64,000 bases of DNA from Biformimicrobium ophioploci (GTDB lineage Bacteria; Pseudomonadota; Gammaproteobacteria; Pseudomonadales; Cellvibrionaceae), in the NCBI RefSeq assembly GCF_030270605.1, contig NZ_BSYJ01000004.1, positions 124,001 to 188,000 of the forward strand, given 5' to 3'. A model generated the notes under the pieces. That model was given only the letters and a program-made list of their open reading frames with translations. It had not been told where the DNA came from and did no database searches. Below are positions 1 to 9,084 of this stretch, in pieces; the first letter of the stretch is position 1, and every line of letters begins with the position of its first letter. The position numbers were made by a program, and so were the translations under genes.

Positions 1-684
1 GAAAGCGCCAGCCGTCACCTGGTCAAGGCGCTGCGCTTTGATGCTGGCCGGGAAATCATCCTGTTCGACGGTTTTGGCGGCGAGTACCGGGCAACGCTGA
101 CGGAGGCGGGCAAGCGCGCCAGAGCCCGCTTGGACGAATTCGCGGAGGGCGACCGCCAGTCGCCGCTGGCGATAGAGCTGGCGATCGGCATATCGCGCGG
201 TGAGCGATTCGACTGGGTTGTGCAGAAGGCCACCGAGCTGGGGGTGCACAGCATCCGTCCGCTGTTCACCGAGCGCTGCGAGGTGCGCCTCAAGGGCGAT
301 CGGCTGGCGAAAAAGGTACAGCACTGGCAGAAAATTGCGATCAGCGCCTGCGAGCAGTGCGCGCGAAATCTGGTGCCAGCGATCGAGCAACCACAATCCC
401 TGCGGGAATACCTCCAGTCAGGAACCGCTGGTGAAACAGGGCGTGTCAGCCTTGTCCTGCATCATCGCACGGCGCAGACGCTTGCGGAGATCCAGCAGGT
501 GAGGGGGGCTCCCGCTTCCGCTACCCTGTTAGTTGGCCCTGAGGGCGGTCTGTCGGCAGAGGAAATCGGTAGTGCGGAGTCTGCGGGTTTTCAGGCGCTT
601 GCGTTAGGCCCCCGGGTATTGAGGACTGAGACGGCGCCGGTTGCGGCGCTCTCTGTCTTGCAGTTTTTCTGGGGCGACTTTTGA
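1..684 (+). CDS. rsmE: 16S rRNA (uracil(1498)-N(3))-methyltransferase, 5' end outside window
   Basis: The reading frame is open from the first base, so the start codon lies upstream of the window. About 227 C-terminal residues are present. RsmE is a SPOUT-fold enzyme that methylates N3 of U1498 in 16S rRNA using S-adenosylmethionine. Visible family features are the N-terminal piece reading SRHLVKALR, the segment RFDWVVQKATELGV with the nearby RCEVRL, and the C-terminal knot motifs LLVGPEGGLS and LALGPRVLRTETA, which form the SAM pocket. The frame ends at a TGA 37 bases before the next gene on the same strand. Assignment is by recognition of these motifs. Confidence 0.93.
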   Translation, partial: ESASRHLVKALRFDAGREIILFDGFGGEYRATLTEAGKRARARLDEFAEGDRQSPLAIELAIGISRGERFDWVVQKATELGVHSIRPLFTERCEVRLKGDRLAKKVQHWQKIAISACEQCARNLVPAIEQPQSLREYLQSGTAGETGRVSLVLHHRTAQTLAEIQQVRGAPASATLLVGPEGGLSAEEIGSAESAGFQALALGPRVLRTETAPVAALSVLQFFWGDF

Positions 685-721
685 TCGCGCGCCGACGTTT
701 GATAGGGCATGGAGAGCGGAT

Positions 722-1366
722 TTGAATTACGAACTGGTGATTTTCGACTGTGACGGCGTCCTGGTAGATAGTGAGTCCATCGTCTGCCGTGTGATTGCCG
801 AGGAAATGCAGGCCATTGGTCTTGAGACCACTGTCGAGGAAGTGGATCGCCGCTTCACCGGGCGCACTGCCGAAGATTGCCTGCTCGAAATAGAAAAGGA
901 ATTTGGCGGCCCTTTGCCCGCGAATTACTTTGATAATTGCGAACGCAGGATTCGCGAGCTTTTTCACCGGGACCTGGAGCCGGTTGCCGGTATTCAGGAG
1001 TTGCTGGAGCACCTGACGGAGACAGCGACTCCGGTTTGCGTTGCGTCTTCTGGCAGCCATGAAAAAATGCGTTTGACGCTTGGCAAGACCAACCTGTTGC
1101 CCTATTTCAACGGGCATGTTTTTTCTGCAGAGGATGTGGGGCGTGGCAAGCCCTGGCCGGACCTTTTTCTTTTCGCCGCAAAAAAATTCCATGTGGAACC
1201 TTCCCGCTGCCTTGTTATCGAAGACTCCGTGCCCGGTGTGAAAGCGGCTGTTGCTGCAGGTATGAAAGTAATTGGCTATGCCGCAGACCAGTATCGCGTC
1301 AAGCCGCTGGAAAATGCCGGCGCAAAAGTGGTGTTGGATCTGTCCTCGATCAGCGCCTTGCTTTGA
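722..1366 (+). CDS. HAD-superfamily phosphatase (YieH/beta-phosphoglucomutase-like)
   Basis: A 214-residue HAD hydrolase. Motif I is FDCDGVLVDSE near the N-terminus (nucleophile Asp in DCDG), motif II is the Ser in ASSGSHEK, the motif III Lys lies in RGKPWPDLF, and motif IV is VIEDSVPG. The helical cap follows motif I, as in subfamily IA. The closest family I recognise is E. coli YieH, a sugar-phosphate phosphatase, but the substrate cannot be read from sequence. I chose the TTG at 722 because GGAG at 711-714 is 7 bases upstream and because the protein then starts just before the first beta strand. An in-frame ATG at 641 would overlap rsmE and add unrelated residues. Confidence 0.82.
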   Translation: MNYELVIFDCDGVLVDSESIVCRVIAEEMQAIGLETTVEEVDRRFTGRTAEDCLLEIEKEFGGPLPANYFDNCERRIRELFHRDLEPVAGIQELLEHLTETATPVCVASSGSHEKMRLTLGKTNLLPYFNGHVFSAEDVGRGKPWPDLFLFAAKKFHVEPSRCLVIEDSVPGVKAAVAAGMKVIGYAADQYRVKPLENAGAKVVLDLSSISALL

Positions 1367-1404
1367 AATTCGCACAATGCGAATCAAAAAACATAAAAAA
1401 TAAA

Positions 1405-1419
1405 TATTCCGACGGAATA
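1405..1419. promoter_or_regulatory. Small palindrome in AT-rich leader of the TonB receptor
   Basis: TATTCC-GAC-GGAATA is a perfect 6-bp inverted repeat with a 3-bp centre, about 200 bases upstream of the receptor start. The region 1367-1600 is AT-rich and contains no gene. It may be an operator, but no matching regulator is recognised. Confidence 0.25.
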
Positions 1420-1618
1420 AATACAAGTCAGAAAAACTGCCTTCACGCCGAATATTAAAACCCCACAAAATACATGGTGCGTTTTTCAAAAAAGTGGCGC
1501 TATTGCTTACCGGAATTGAGTAAAAAGTTCCTGTAAGGCGTGTGCTTGCGAAAAAAATCAGCCATATTTTCTGCAGTCTTTTGTTCCAAGGATTTTGCAA
1601 GGGCAAGGAGTGCAGGCA

Positions 1619-4546
1619 ATGAGGAAAAACATACTGGCAGCTGCAATTAGTGCCGCCACCCTGGCAGCGATGCAGCCGCTGTGGGCTCAGGATGCAGACG
1701 ATGACACCGCAGGTGAGCAAATCGTCGAGGAATTGATGGTAACGGGTTCCCGTCTTGTGTCGACAAACGCTGTCAGCGCCAGTCCGGTAACCGCGGTCGA
1801 TGCATCTGATTTCCGCGCAACCGGTAATGTGCGGGTTGAAGACTTGATCAACGACCTGCCCCAGGTGAAGCCAACCCAGACCGCGGGCCAGGCCAATGGC
1901 GCAACCGGTACCGCTACGGTTGACCTGCGTGGCCTGGGTGCCGTGCGAACCCTTGTGCTGATGAATGGCCGGCGCCTGCCGCCGGGCTCACCGCTCGCAG
2001 GCGGTTCATCATCGGACCTTAACCAGATACCCGGCCTGCTGATTGAGCGCACCGAGATCCTGACCGGTGGTGCGTCTTCCACCTACGGTTCCGATGCAGT
2101 AGCGGGTGTTGTCAACTTCATCATGATCGATGATTTTGAAGGCTTCCAGATCGACGTGCAGCACAGCCGCTACCAGCACGACAACAGTCGCAGCTGGATG
2201 CAGCGTTTGATCACGGAGAACGGTTTCCCTGTAGAAGACGGTAACGTCTGGGACGGCGATGCGGACGATGTATCCCTTGTCTGGGGTGCGAACTTCGCAG
2301 ACAACGAGGGTAACGTAACGGCCTACGCAAGCTGGCGTAAGATCGATTCGGTACTGCAGGCCGACCGCGATTACAGTGGTTGTGCCCTGGGCGGCGAGCC
2401 CGGTGCATGGCGCTGTGGTGGTTCGTCTACCATCCCGACCGGCCGCTTCACCGACTTCGGCACCAGTGATCTTGGCCCGTTCGATTTCACGATTGACCAG
2501 ACCGATCCAAACGGTGCCTTCGTGGATCGCGATGGGCTCGTTTACAACTACGGTCCGCTGAACTATTTCCAGCGCCCGGACGAGCGCTTTATGCTCGGTG
2601 CATTCGCCAATTATGAAATCAATGAATACTTCAACCTTTACGGTGAAGTGAATTTCATGGACGACCGCAGTGTCGCCCAGATTGCACCTTCTGGTGCCTT
2701 CTTCGTCACCGATACGCTGAACTGTGACAACCCGCTGCTTAGTCCGGACCAGGCCGCAGCGATCTGTGGTGGCGATGCGGGTGGGGACGTTGATGCAAAT
2801 GTCTTTATCGGCCGTCGTAATGTGGAGGGTGGTCCGCGCCAGAACGACCTGCGCCATACCTCGTTCCGCTATGTGTTCGGTATGAACGGTTCCATTGACG
2901 AAGTATGGTCGTACGATATTTATGGCCTGCATTCGGAAGTGGCCCTGGCGGAGACCTATCTGAATGACCTGTCCACGTCGCGCATCTCGCGCGCACTGGA
3001 TGTGGTAACAGATCCGGAGACCGGCGATCCCGTCTGTCGTTCAGCACTGGATGGCACCGACCCGGCCTGTGTACCTTGGAATATCTTCCGTCCGAACGGC
3101 ATTGTCGACGACGTGAATGACGGGGTAACCCAGGAAGCACTGGATTACCTGGTTCTGCCACTGTTCGCACGCGGCACCACCGAGCTGGATGTGATTTCCG
3201 GTTACGTGAAAGGGGATCTTGGTCCCTGCGGCTGGATCCTGCCATGTGCCGATGAGCCAGTGTCCGTGCTGATCGGTTATGAGCATCGCCGTGAGGCCAT
3301 CGACTATGATCCGGACAACGGCTACATCACCGGTGACGGTGCCGGCCAGGGTGGTCCGACCGATCCGGTTGAAGGCTCTGTGAGTGTCGATGAAATCTTC
3401 ATGGAAGCCAATGTGCCGATCTGGGAAGGCCAGTCCTGGGCGGATTACTTCGGCCTGGAGCTGGGCTATCGCTACTCCGACTATGACAATGGTGTTGATG
3501 CCAATACCTGGAAAGTCGGCATGAAGTGGAACTGGTTCGAGGGCCTCGGGTTCCGCGCCAGCTTCAACCGCGCCATCCGTGCACCGAATGTGCGTGAGCT
3601 GTTCGCGCCTCAGAGTGTCGGCCTCTATGACATGACAGAGGATCCCTGTTCCCCGACCGCAGAAGACCCGGCTACCAATGCCGAGTGTGTGAATACTGGC
3701 ACTACCCTGGGCACGCCTCCGGATAACCCGGCCGGCCAGTACAACGCGCTGTTCGGCGGCAACCTGGAGCTGCAGGAGGAAGAGGGCGAGACCTGGTCTG
3801 TCGGCATGATCTGGGAGCCAATGTTCTGGGAGTGGCTGGAAGGTTCCACAATCAGTATCGACTACTTCGATATCGAAGTGGAAGATGCGATTGCGCCGCT
3901 GGATCCAACCAATACCTTTATGAACTGTCTGGCTACCGGCGACCCGACCTTCTGTGACCTGGTCCAGCGTGACCCGGCGGCAGAAAGCCTCTGGCTGACC
4001 GGCGCGCAGGTAATCGCAACCAACCAGAATATCGGCCTACTCTCAACCGAGGGTGTCGACCTGACGGTGGATTACAGTTTCGAGATTGGCGAGTGGGGCG
4101 GTGTTGACCTGCTGTATGTCGGTACCTTCGTGACCGAGTACGATATCCAGAACGACCCGACTGCTGCGATTGATGAGTGTGAGGGTTACTGGGGTGGCAT
4201 CTGCGGTGCGCCTTCACCGGAGTACTCACACTTTGCACGGGCCAGCTGGAGCTCCCCATGGTGTGTCGACTTCAGCCTCGGCTGGCGCCACATTGGATCG
4301 GTTGACCAGTATGATACCGAGAACGGTGCGGACTTCGATCACCAGGATTACCTGGACCTGTCGGCCAGCTTCGACCTGTTCGAAACCGGCCACACCATCC
4401 GCGCCGGTGTGAATAATGTGCTGGACCGTGATCCGCCGCTGAGTGGTGACGCAGGTGCAGGCATCTTCGGTAACGGTAACACCTTCCCGGGTGTGTACGA
4501 TGCGCTGGGCCGCTACTTCTTCGTAGGTGCGACCTTCACTTTCTGA
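1619..4546 (+). CDS. TonB-dependent outer-membrane receptor
   Basis: A 975-residue TonB-dependent receptor that would import a large or scarce substrate through the outer membrane using TonB energy. A signal peptide (MRKNILAAAISAATLAAM...WAQ) is followed by a TonB-box-like region (EELMVTGSRL), then a plug with TVDLRGLGAVRTLVLMNGRR and the ILTGGASSTYGSDAVAGVVNF segment. The 22-strand barrel ends in a terminal aromatic residue (FFVGATFTF). It resembles the Oar-like/large receptors common in marine gammaproteobacteria and is rich in Cys pairs in predicted extracellular loops. The ATG at 1619 has AAGGAG at 1605-1610. Upstream in-frame ATGs are less well placed. The substrate is unknown and no catabolic genes are adjacent. 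Confidence 0.92.
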   Translation: MRKNILAAAISAATLAAMQPLWAQDADDDTAGEQIVEELMVTGSRLVSTNAVSASPVTAVDASDFRATGNVRVEDLINDLPQVKPTQTAGQANGATGTATVDLRGLGAVRTLVLMNGRRLPPGSPLAGGSSSDLNQIPGLLIERTEILTGGASSTYGSDAVAGVVNFIMIDDFEGFQIDVQHSRYQHDNSRSWMQRLITENGFPVEDGNVWDGDADDVSLVWGANFADNEGNVTAYASWRKIDSVLQADRDYSGCALGGEPGAWRCGGSSTIPTGRFTDFGTSDLGPFDFTIDQTDPNGAFVDRDGLVYNYGPLNYFQRPDERFMLGAFANYEINEYFNLYGEVNFMDDRSVAQIAPSGAFFVTDTLNCDNPLLSPDQAAAICGGDAGGDVDANVFIGRRNVEGGPRQNDLRHTSFRYVFGMNGSIDEVWSYDIYGLHSEVALAETYLNDLSTSRISRALDVVTDPETGDPVCRSALDGTDPACVPWNIFRPNGIVDDVNDGVTQEALDYLVLPLFARGTTELDVISGYVKGDLGPCGWILPCADEPVSVLIGYEHRREAIDYDPDNGYITGDGAGQGGPTDPVEGSVSVDEIFMEANVPIWEGQSWADYFGLELGYRYSDYDNGVDANTWKVGMKWNWFEGLGFRASFNRAIRAPNVRELFAPQSVGLYDMTEDPCSPTAEDPATNAECVNTGTTLGTPPDNPAGQYNALFGGNLELQEEEGETWSVGMIWEPMFWEWLEGSTISIDYFDIEVEDAIAPLDPTNTFMNCLATGDPTFCDLVQRDPAAESLWLTGAQVIATNQNIGLLSTEGVDLTVDYSFEIGEWGGVDLLYVGTFVTEYDIQNDPTAAIDECEGYWGGICGAPSPEYSHFARASWSSPWCVDFSLGWRHIGSVDQYDTENGADFDHQDYLDLSASFDLFETGHTIRAGVNNVLDRDPPLSGDAGAGIFGNGNTFPGVYDALGRYFFVGATFTF

Positions 4547-4570
4547 TCTTTCTTAAACAAAGCTGAGAGA

Positions 4571-4600
4571 GCCACCGGTTAACGCCGGTGGCTTTTTTTT
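4571..4600 (+). terminator. Rho-independent terminator after the TonB receptor
   Basis: An 8-bp perfect stem (GCCACCGG/CCGGTGGC) with a 6-base loop is followed by eight T residues, 24 bases past the receptor stop codon. Confidence 0.9.
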
Positions 4601-4631
4601 GGCTGGCGTTTTTAGGCGTGCTTAGGGGTGC

Positions 4632-5375
4632 TTAGCGGGTGAGATCGATCAGTACCGATGCACTGCGCTGGCTCTTGTCACCCGCTGTGAAGGTGCGGTT
4701 GTAACGTACCTGCTGGATGCCCTGATTCAGCCAGGCCTGCACCACGCCCTGTGGCAGGCGCACTTCCTCGCGCAGTTGCGCGGTGTTGCTGCCATTCACT
4801 GTGAGCTTGCGTTGCACGTCGTAAACGACCTGGTCACCCACCAGGAACTGGCCCGCCTCTGAACTGGTATCGAGCTGGCCGAGATCGGTATCCAGCTGCC
4901 AGTCCAGCATAAAAGCCTTGCTGTTCATGCTCAGGGTCTGGCGAGCCGGGCTGCCGCTGATGCTGGCGACGGCGCCGCTGCCAGTCAGGTTGAACTGCAG
5001 CTGGCCGCTGATACGGCCGCTGTCGTTGCCGAAGGTGCGGCGGTAGGCGACGCGGCGCACACCATCGGCATACCAGCGCGCTGCGGTTGCGGCGTCGATG
5101 CGGATCTGCTCTGAAGCGCTGCTATTGTCACCGGTGATGGTGAGGCTGGTACCCTCGCTGCTGAGCGGCTCGCCGGTTGCCATATCCACGAAGGTGCCAG
5201 AGCCGGAAACAACACTGGTAGTGGTCAGTACCTTCCAGGCGAGTGGGGTCTGGTAGCCAACGCTGGTGTTGACCAGCGCCTCGGACGGGCTGACGGAAAT
5301 CATTTGCTGGGCGCAGGCGTTACCGGCAGCAACGGCCAGGGTAAGCGCGATAGCTGTACGAATTTTGAACGACAT
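4632..5375 (-). CDS. Exported protein with two tandem copies of one domain; function unknown
   Basis: A 247-residue protein with a clear Sec signal peptide (residues 1-22, ending NACAQ). I do not recognise the family. The mature part is an internal duplication: residues 77-130 and 190-245 align with an offset of about 113. SLTITG matches KLTVNG, ADGVRRVAYRRTF matches NQGIQQVRYNRTF, and both copies end in a short beta strand (LQFNL / VLIDL). It is Ser/Thr-rich and low in Cys. It follows metF on the same strand after 146 bases, so it may have its own promoter. An inverted repeat at 5399-5416 (GGGCGC/GCGCCC) sits in its leader. A periplasmic or surface beta-sandwich protein is a reasonable guess. 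Confidence 0.75.
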   Translation of the reverse strand: MSFKIRTAIALTLAVAAGNACAQQMISVSPSEALVNTSVGYQTPLAWKVLTTTSVVSGSGTFVDMATGEPLSSEGTSLTITGDNSSASEQIRIDAATAARWYADGVRRVAYRRTFGNDSGRISGQLQFNLTGSGAVASISGSPARQTLSMNSKAFMLDWQLDTDLGQLDTSSEAGQFLVGDQVVYDVQRKLTVNGSNTAQLREEVRLPQGVVQAWLNQGIQQVRYNRTFTAGDKSQRSASVLIDLTR

Positions 5376-5521
5376 GGATGACCTCGGAAAACCGGGAAGG
5401 GCGCATTGCGGCGCCCGTTCTTATTTTGTTTGGGTATTGCGAAAAGGCAATACTGCCGCCAAATGTCCCGGATTGCCAGCCCCTGTTCAGGCATCTAGAG
5501 GCTTTGCACGTTTGCGAGTGC

Positions 5522-6385
5522 TTACTGCGCGGTCTCGCTTTCGTCGCTGACAGCAGCCACCTCCATGCCCAGCTGGTCCAGGATGCGCGAAGTGGGGCCA
5601 GCCAGGTTCATGGTGTAGAAGTGCAGGCCCGGTGCGCCGCCCTCCAGCAGGGTTTCGCACAGGTCCGTGACCACCTCTTCGCCCAGTTTGCGCTGATCGG
5701 CGGGGTCTGTGAAGGCTTCCATGCGCTGCACCAGCCAGCGCGGGATCTCGGCGCCGCAGTTGCGCGAGAAGCGCAGCAGGTTGGTGAAATTGGTGATCGG
5801 CATGATCCCCGGGTAGATGGGGGCTTCTATGCCGGCCTTTTCGCACTGGTCAATGTAATAGAAGTAGGCATCCGGGTTATAGAAGTACTGGGTCAGGCCG
5901 CTGTTGGCGCCCGCGTCGAATTTACCCTTCAGATAGCGGATGTCCTCGGTGTAGCTGGTGGATTCCGGGTGAATCTCCGGGTAGGCAGCGACCTCAAGGT
6001 GGAACTGCTGGCCGAAATGCTTGCGGATAAAGGCGACCAGTTCATTGGCATACACCAGCTGTGCAATGGCACCCATGCCGGACGGCATGTCGCCGCGGAG
6101 GGCCACGATACGATCGATACCTGCATCGGCGTAACGCTGCAGCAGGGCGAGTACGGTGGCCTCGTCGTCACCGCCAAACGACAGGTGCGGTGCCATGGAG
6201 ACACCCTGTCCCTTCAGGCCGGTGACGATGCCGGCAGTGGTGTCGCGGGTGGTACCGCCGGCGCCGTAGGTGACAGAGAAAAACGCAGGGTCGAAACGCT
6301 GCAGCGCCTCGCGGGTTGCGTACAGTTTCTGCTTGCCGTCTTCGGTCTTGGGCGGGAAAAATTCGAAGCTGATGCGGGGTGCCAT
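5522..6385 (-). CDS. metF: 5,10-methylenetetrahydrofolate reductase
   Basis: A 287-residue FAD-dependent TIM-barrel enzyme that reduces methylene-THF to 5-methyl-THF, the methyl donor for methionine synthesis. Family features: the N-terminal ISFEFFPPKTEDG (the catalytic Glu in FEFFPPK), SVTYGAGGTTRD, the segment IVALRGDMP, and SGLTQYFYNPDAYF with the folate/FAD-contacting residues. Length fits bacterial MetF (E. coli 296). It is the last SAM-cycle gene of the minus-strand set metK-ahcY-metF, 78 bases after ahcY. A strong hairpin lies in that gap. The context supports coordinated control of methyl supply with SAM recycling. Confidence 0.96.
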   Translation of the reverse strand: MAPRISFEFFPPKTEDGKQKLYATREALQRFDPAFFSVTYGAGGTTRDTTAGIVTGLKGQGVSMAPHLSFGGDDEATVLALLQRYADAGIDRIVALRGDMPSGMGAIAQLVYANELVAFIRKHFGQQFHLEVAAYPEIHPESTSYTEDIRYLKGKFDAGANSGLTQYFYNPDAYFYYIDQCEKAGIEAPIYPGIMPITNFTNLLRFSRNCGAEIPRWLVQRMEAFTDPADQRKLGEEVVTDLCETLLEGGAPGLHFYTMNLAGPTSRILDQLGMEVAAVSDESETAQ

Positions 6386-6409
6386 TTTTATAAATCCTTT
6401 ATTTCAGCT

Positions 6410-6443
6410 TTTGGACGCACTACCTGTGGGCAGTGCGTCCAAA
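6410..6443 (-). other. Intercistronic hairpin between ahcY and metF
   Basis: A perfect 12-bp inverted repeat, TTTGGACGCACT / AGTGCGTCCAAA, with a 10-base loop lies in the ahcY-metF gap. Read on the minus strand it is not followed by a T run, so it does not look like a full terminator. It may stabilise upstream mRNA or reduce read-through into metF. Confidence 0.6.
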
Positions 6444-6463
6444 GCTTATGCGGCAAGTGCTCT

Positions 6464-7837
6464 TTAGTATTTGTAAGAGTCCGGCTTGAACGGACCTTCC
6501 ACCGGCACACTAATGTAGTCGGCCTGGGTCTTGGTCAGTTTGGTGATGACACCACCAAAGCCTTCCACCATGTAGCGTGCCACTTCCTCGTCGAGCTTCT
6601 TCGGCAGCACTTTTACGTACAGGTTTTCTTTTTTCAGGTCCGCCGGCAAGTCGGCAAATTTGCCGGTGTACAGGTGGATCTGGGCCAGTACCTGGTTGGC
6701 GAAGGAGCCGTCCATGATGCGGCTCGGGTGTCCGGTGGCGTTGCCCAGGTTTACCAGGCGGCCTTCGGACAGCAGGATCAGGTGGTCATCGGCACCGCGG
6801 TCGCGATAGATCTTGTGGACCTGCGGCTTGACCTCGTCCCACTGCCAGTTTTCGCGCATGTAGGCGGTATCAATTTCATTGTCGAAGTGACCGATGTTGC
6901 ACACCACGGCACCGTTCTTCAGGGCGCGCAGCATCGGCGCGTCACAGACATTGGTGTTGCCGGTGGTGGTCACGATCAGGTCGGTAGTACCGAGCAGTTC
7001 CGCGTTGATACCGGCATCGTTACCGGCGTTGACGCCGTTCTTGTACGGGGAAACGACTTCGAAGCCATCCATGCAGGCCTGCATGGCGCAGATCGGGTCG
7101 ATCTCGGTCACCTTGACGATCATGCCTTCCTGGCGCAGGGAGGCAGCGGAGCCCTTGCCCACGTCACCGTAGCCGATGACCAGCGCTTTTTTGCCGGCCA
7201 GCAGGTGGTCGGTACCGCGCTTGATCGCATCGTTGAGGCTGTGACGACAGCCGTACTTGTTGTCGTTTTTGCTCTTGGTAACAGCATCGTTGACGTTGAT
7301 TGCCGGAACCTTGAGGGTTCCCTCCTTGAGCATGTCCTGCAGGCGATGCACGCCGGTGGTGGTTTCCTCGGAGATGCCGTGGCAGTTGTCGAGGATTTCC
7401 GGGTGCTTGTCGTGCAACAGTGCAGTCAGGTCGCCGCCGTCGTCGAGAATCATGTTCGGCGTCCAGCCGTCCACGTCTGCGCCGATGGTGCGCTCCAGGC
7501 ACCAGTCGTACTCTTCTTCAGTCTCGCCTTTCCAGGCAAATACCGGGATGCCGGCAGCGGCGATCGCCGCCGCGGCGTGATCCTGGGTGGAGAAAATGTT
7601 GCACGAGGACCAGCGCACTTCCGCGCCCAGCGCCACCAGGGTTTCGATCAGCACAGCGGTCTGGATCGTCATATGGATACAGCCCATGATGCGCGCACCG
7701 GCGAGCGGCTGCTCGGCGTGGTACTTGGCGCGCATCGCCATCAGGGCGGGCATTTCGCCTTCGGCGATGGCGATTTCCTTGCGGCCCCAGTCGGCCAGGG
7801 TGATGTCCGCTACTTTGTAATCGGTAAATTCAGTCAT
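6464..7837 (-). CDS. ahcY: S-adenosylhomocysteine hydrolase
   Basis: A 457-residue NAD-dependent enzyme that splits S-adenosylhomocysteine to adenosine and homocysteine, relieving product inhibition of methyltransferases. Visible are the substrate-domain start ([17 protein letters not shown]), [16 protein letters not shown], the Lys/Asp-bearing segment around [15 protein letters not shown], the Rossmann motif [12 protein letters not shown], and the C-terminal PFKPDSYKY, whose Lys-Tyr tail contacts NAD in the tetramer. Length agrees with the bacterial form carrying the roughly 40-residue insertion. It is separated from metK by 2 bases, so the two are almost certainly co-translated. It is part of the SAM-cycle operon controlled from 10083-10110. 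Confidence 0.97.
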   Translation of the reverse strand: MTEFTDYKVADITLADWGRKEIAIAEGEMPALMAMRAKYHAEQPLAGARIMGCIHMTIQTAVLIETLVALGAEVRWSSCNIFSTQDHAAAAIAAAGIPVFAWKGETEEEYDWCLERTIGADVDGWTPNMILDDGGDLTALLHDKHPEILDNCHGISEETTTGVHRLQDMLKEGTLKVPAINVNDAVTKSKNDNKYGCRHSLNDAIKRGTDHLLAGKKALVIGYGDVGKGSAASLRQEGMIVKVTEIDPICAMQACMDGFEVVSPYKNGVNAGNDAGINAELLGTTDLIVTTTGNTNVCDAPMLRALKNGAVVCNIGHFDNEIDTAYMRENWQWDEVKPQVHKIYRDRGADDHLILLSEGRLVNLGNATGHPSRIMDGSFANQVLAQIHLYTGKFADLPADLKKENLYVKVLPKKLDEEVARYMVEGFGGVITKLTKTQADYISVPVEGPFKPDSYKY

Positions 7838-7839
7838 GA

Positions 7840-9057
7840 TTAAATCCCCGCTGCATCTTTCAGCGCTGCAGCCTTGTCAGTTTTTTCCCACGGGAAGGCG
7901 ATAAAGGTTTCGCTCTGCTTGAGGCCGTCCTGGTTGGTCCACTCGTAGGTGTGCTCAAACGGCTCGCGGCCAAAGTGGCCGTAGGCGGCGGTGAGCTGGT
8001 ACATCGGGTGCAGCAGGTCCAATGCCCTGGTAATTGCATACGGGCGCAGGTCGAAGTGCTCGCGTACCAGTGCAACCAGTTTTTCGTCGCTGACCTTGCC
8101 TGTGCCGAAGGTGTTGACGGCCACGGAGGTGGGCTCGGCCACACCGATGGCGTAGGACACCTGGATCTCGCAGCGGTCGGCGAGGCCGGCGGCAACAATA
8201 TTTTTCGCCACATAACGGCCTGCATAGGCCGCGGAGCGGTCTACCTTGGACGGATCCTTGCCGGAGAAGGCGCCGCCGCCGTGACGAGCACTGCCGCCGT
8301 AGGTATCGACGATGATCTTGCGTCCGGTCAGGCCGCAGTCACCCACAGGGCCGCCGATTACGAACTTGCCGGTAGGGTTGATGTGATACTTGGTGTCTGC
8401 GTGCAGCCACTCTTCCGGCAACTCGTGCTTGATGATCAGGTCCAGTACCGCTTCGCGCAGGTCTTCCTGGCTGACATCCGGGTTGTGCTGGGTGGAGAGA
8501 ACCACCGCATCGATCGCTACCGGCTTGCCGTCTTCATAGCGGAAGGTCACCTGGCTCTTGGCATCCGGGCGCAGCCACGGCAGCAGGCCGGAGCGACGTG
8601 CTTCCGCCTGGCGCTCCACCAGGCGGTGTGCGTAGTAGATCGGTGCCGGCATGAAGGTCGGGGTTTCATTGGTGGCATAGCCGAACATCAGGCCCTGGTC
8701 GCCCGCGCCCTGGTCTTCGGGTTTTACCCGGTCGACGCCCTGCGCGATATCCACGGACTGCTTGCCGATGATGTTGACCACGCCGCAGGTGCTGCCGTCA
8801 TAGCCGACATCGGAGGAGGTGTAGCCGATATCGTTGATCACCTTGCGCACCAGGTCTTCCAGGTCCACCCAGGCGGAGGTGGTGACTTCGCCGGCGATGA
8901 TGGCGATACCGGTCTTCACCAGTGTTTCACAGGCCACGCGGGCGTGCTTGTCGCGCGCGATCATCGCATCGAGGATCGCATCAGAAATCTGGTCTGCGAT
9001 TTTATCCGGGTGCCCCTCGGATACCGATTCGGACGTAAATAAAGTGTATTCAGACAT
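7840..9057 (-). CDS. metK: S-adenosylmethionine synthetase
   Basis: A 405-residue methionine adenosyltransferase that makes SAM from methionine and ATP. Signature elements are [20 protein letters not shown] at the N-terminus, the hexapeptide-like [12 protein letters not shown], the P-loop-like [16 protein letters not shown] and the C-terminal YGHFGRE. The fold is the usual three-domain repeat. It is about 20 residues longer than E. coli MetK but within family range. It is followed by ahcY after 2 bases and preceded by the ArsR-methyltransferase gene (27-base gap), forming one operon for SAM synthesis and recycling. Confidence 0.97.
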   Translation of the reverse strand: MSEYTLFTSESVSEGHPDKIADQISDAILDAMIARDKHARVACETLVKTGIAIIAGEVTTSAWVDLEDLVRKVINDIGYTSSDVGYDGSTCGVVNIIGKQSVDIAQGVDRVKPEDQGAGDQGLMFGYATNETPTFMPAPIYYAHRLVERQAEARRSGLLPWLRPDAKSQVTFRYEDGKPVAIDAVVLSTQHNPDVSQEDLREAVLDLIIKHELPEEWLHADTKYHINPTGKFVIGGPVGDCGLTGRKIIVDTYGGSARHGGGAFSGKDPSKVDRSAAYAGRYVAKNIVAAGLADRCEIQVSYAIGVAEPTSVAVNTFGTGKVSDEKLVALVREHFDLRPYAITRALDLLHPMYQLTAAYGHFGREPFEHTYEWTNQDGLKQSETFIAFPWEKTDKAAALKDAAGI

Positions 9058-9084
9058 GGTTTCTCTAGTCTCTCCGTGAATCCT

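Noticed and set aside
6410-6443. SAH riboswitch or intrinsic terminator between ahcY and metF
   Set aside because: Only a simple hairpin is present, without a T run or the multi-stem structure of the known riboswitch, which also lies upstream of ahcY rather than after it.
5378-9042. Long open frames on the plus strand opposite metF, ahcY and metK (821 and 363 codons)
   Set aside because: They are antisense to genes with unmistakable family motifs, contain no recognisable domains, and arise from codon bias in high-GC genes.
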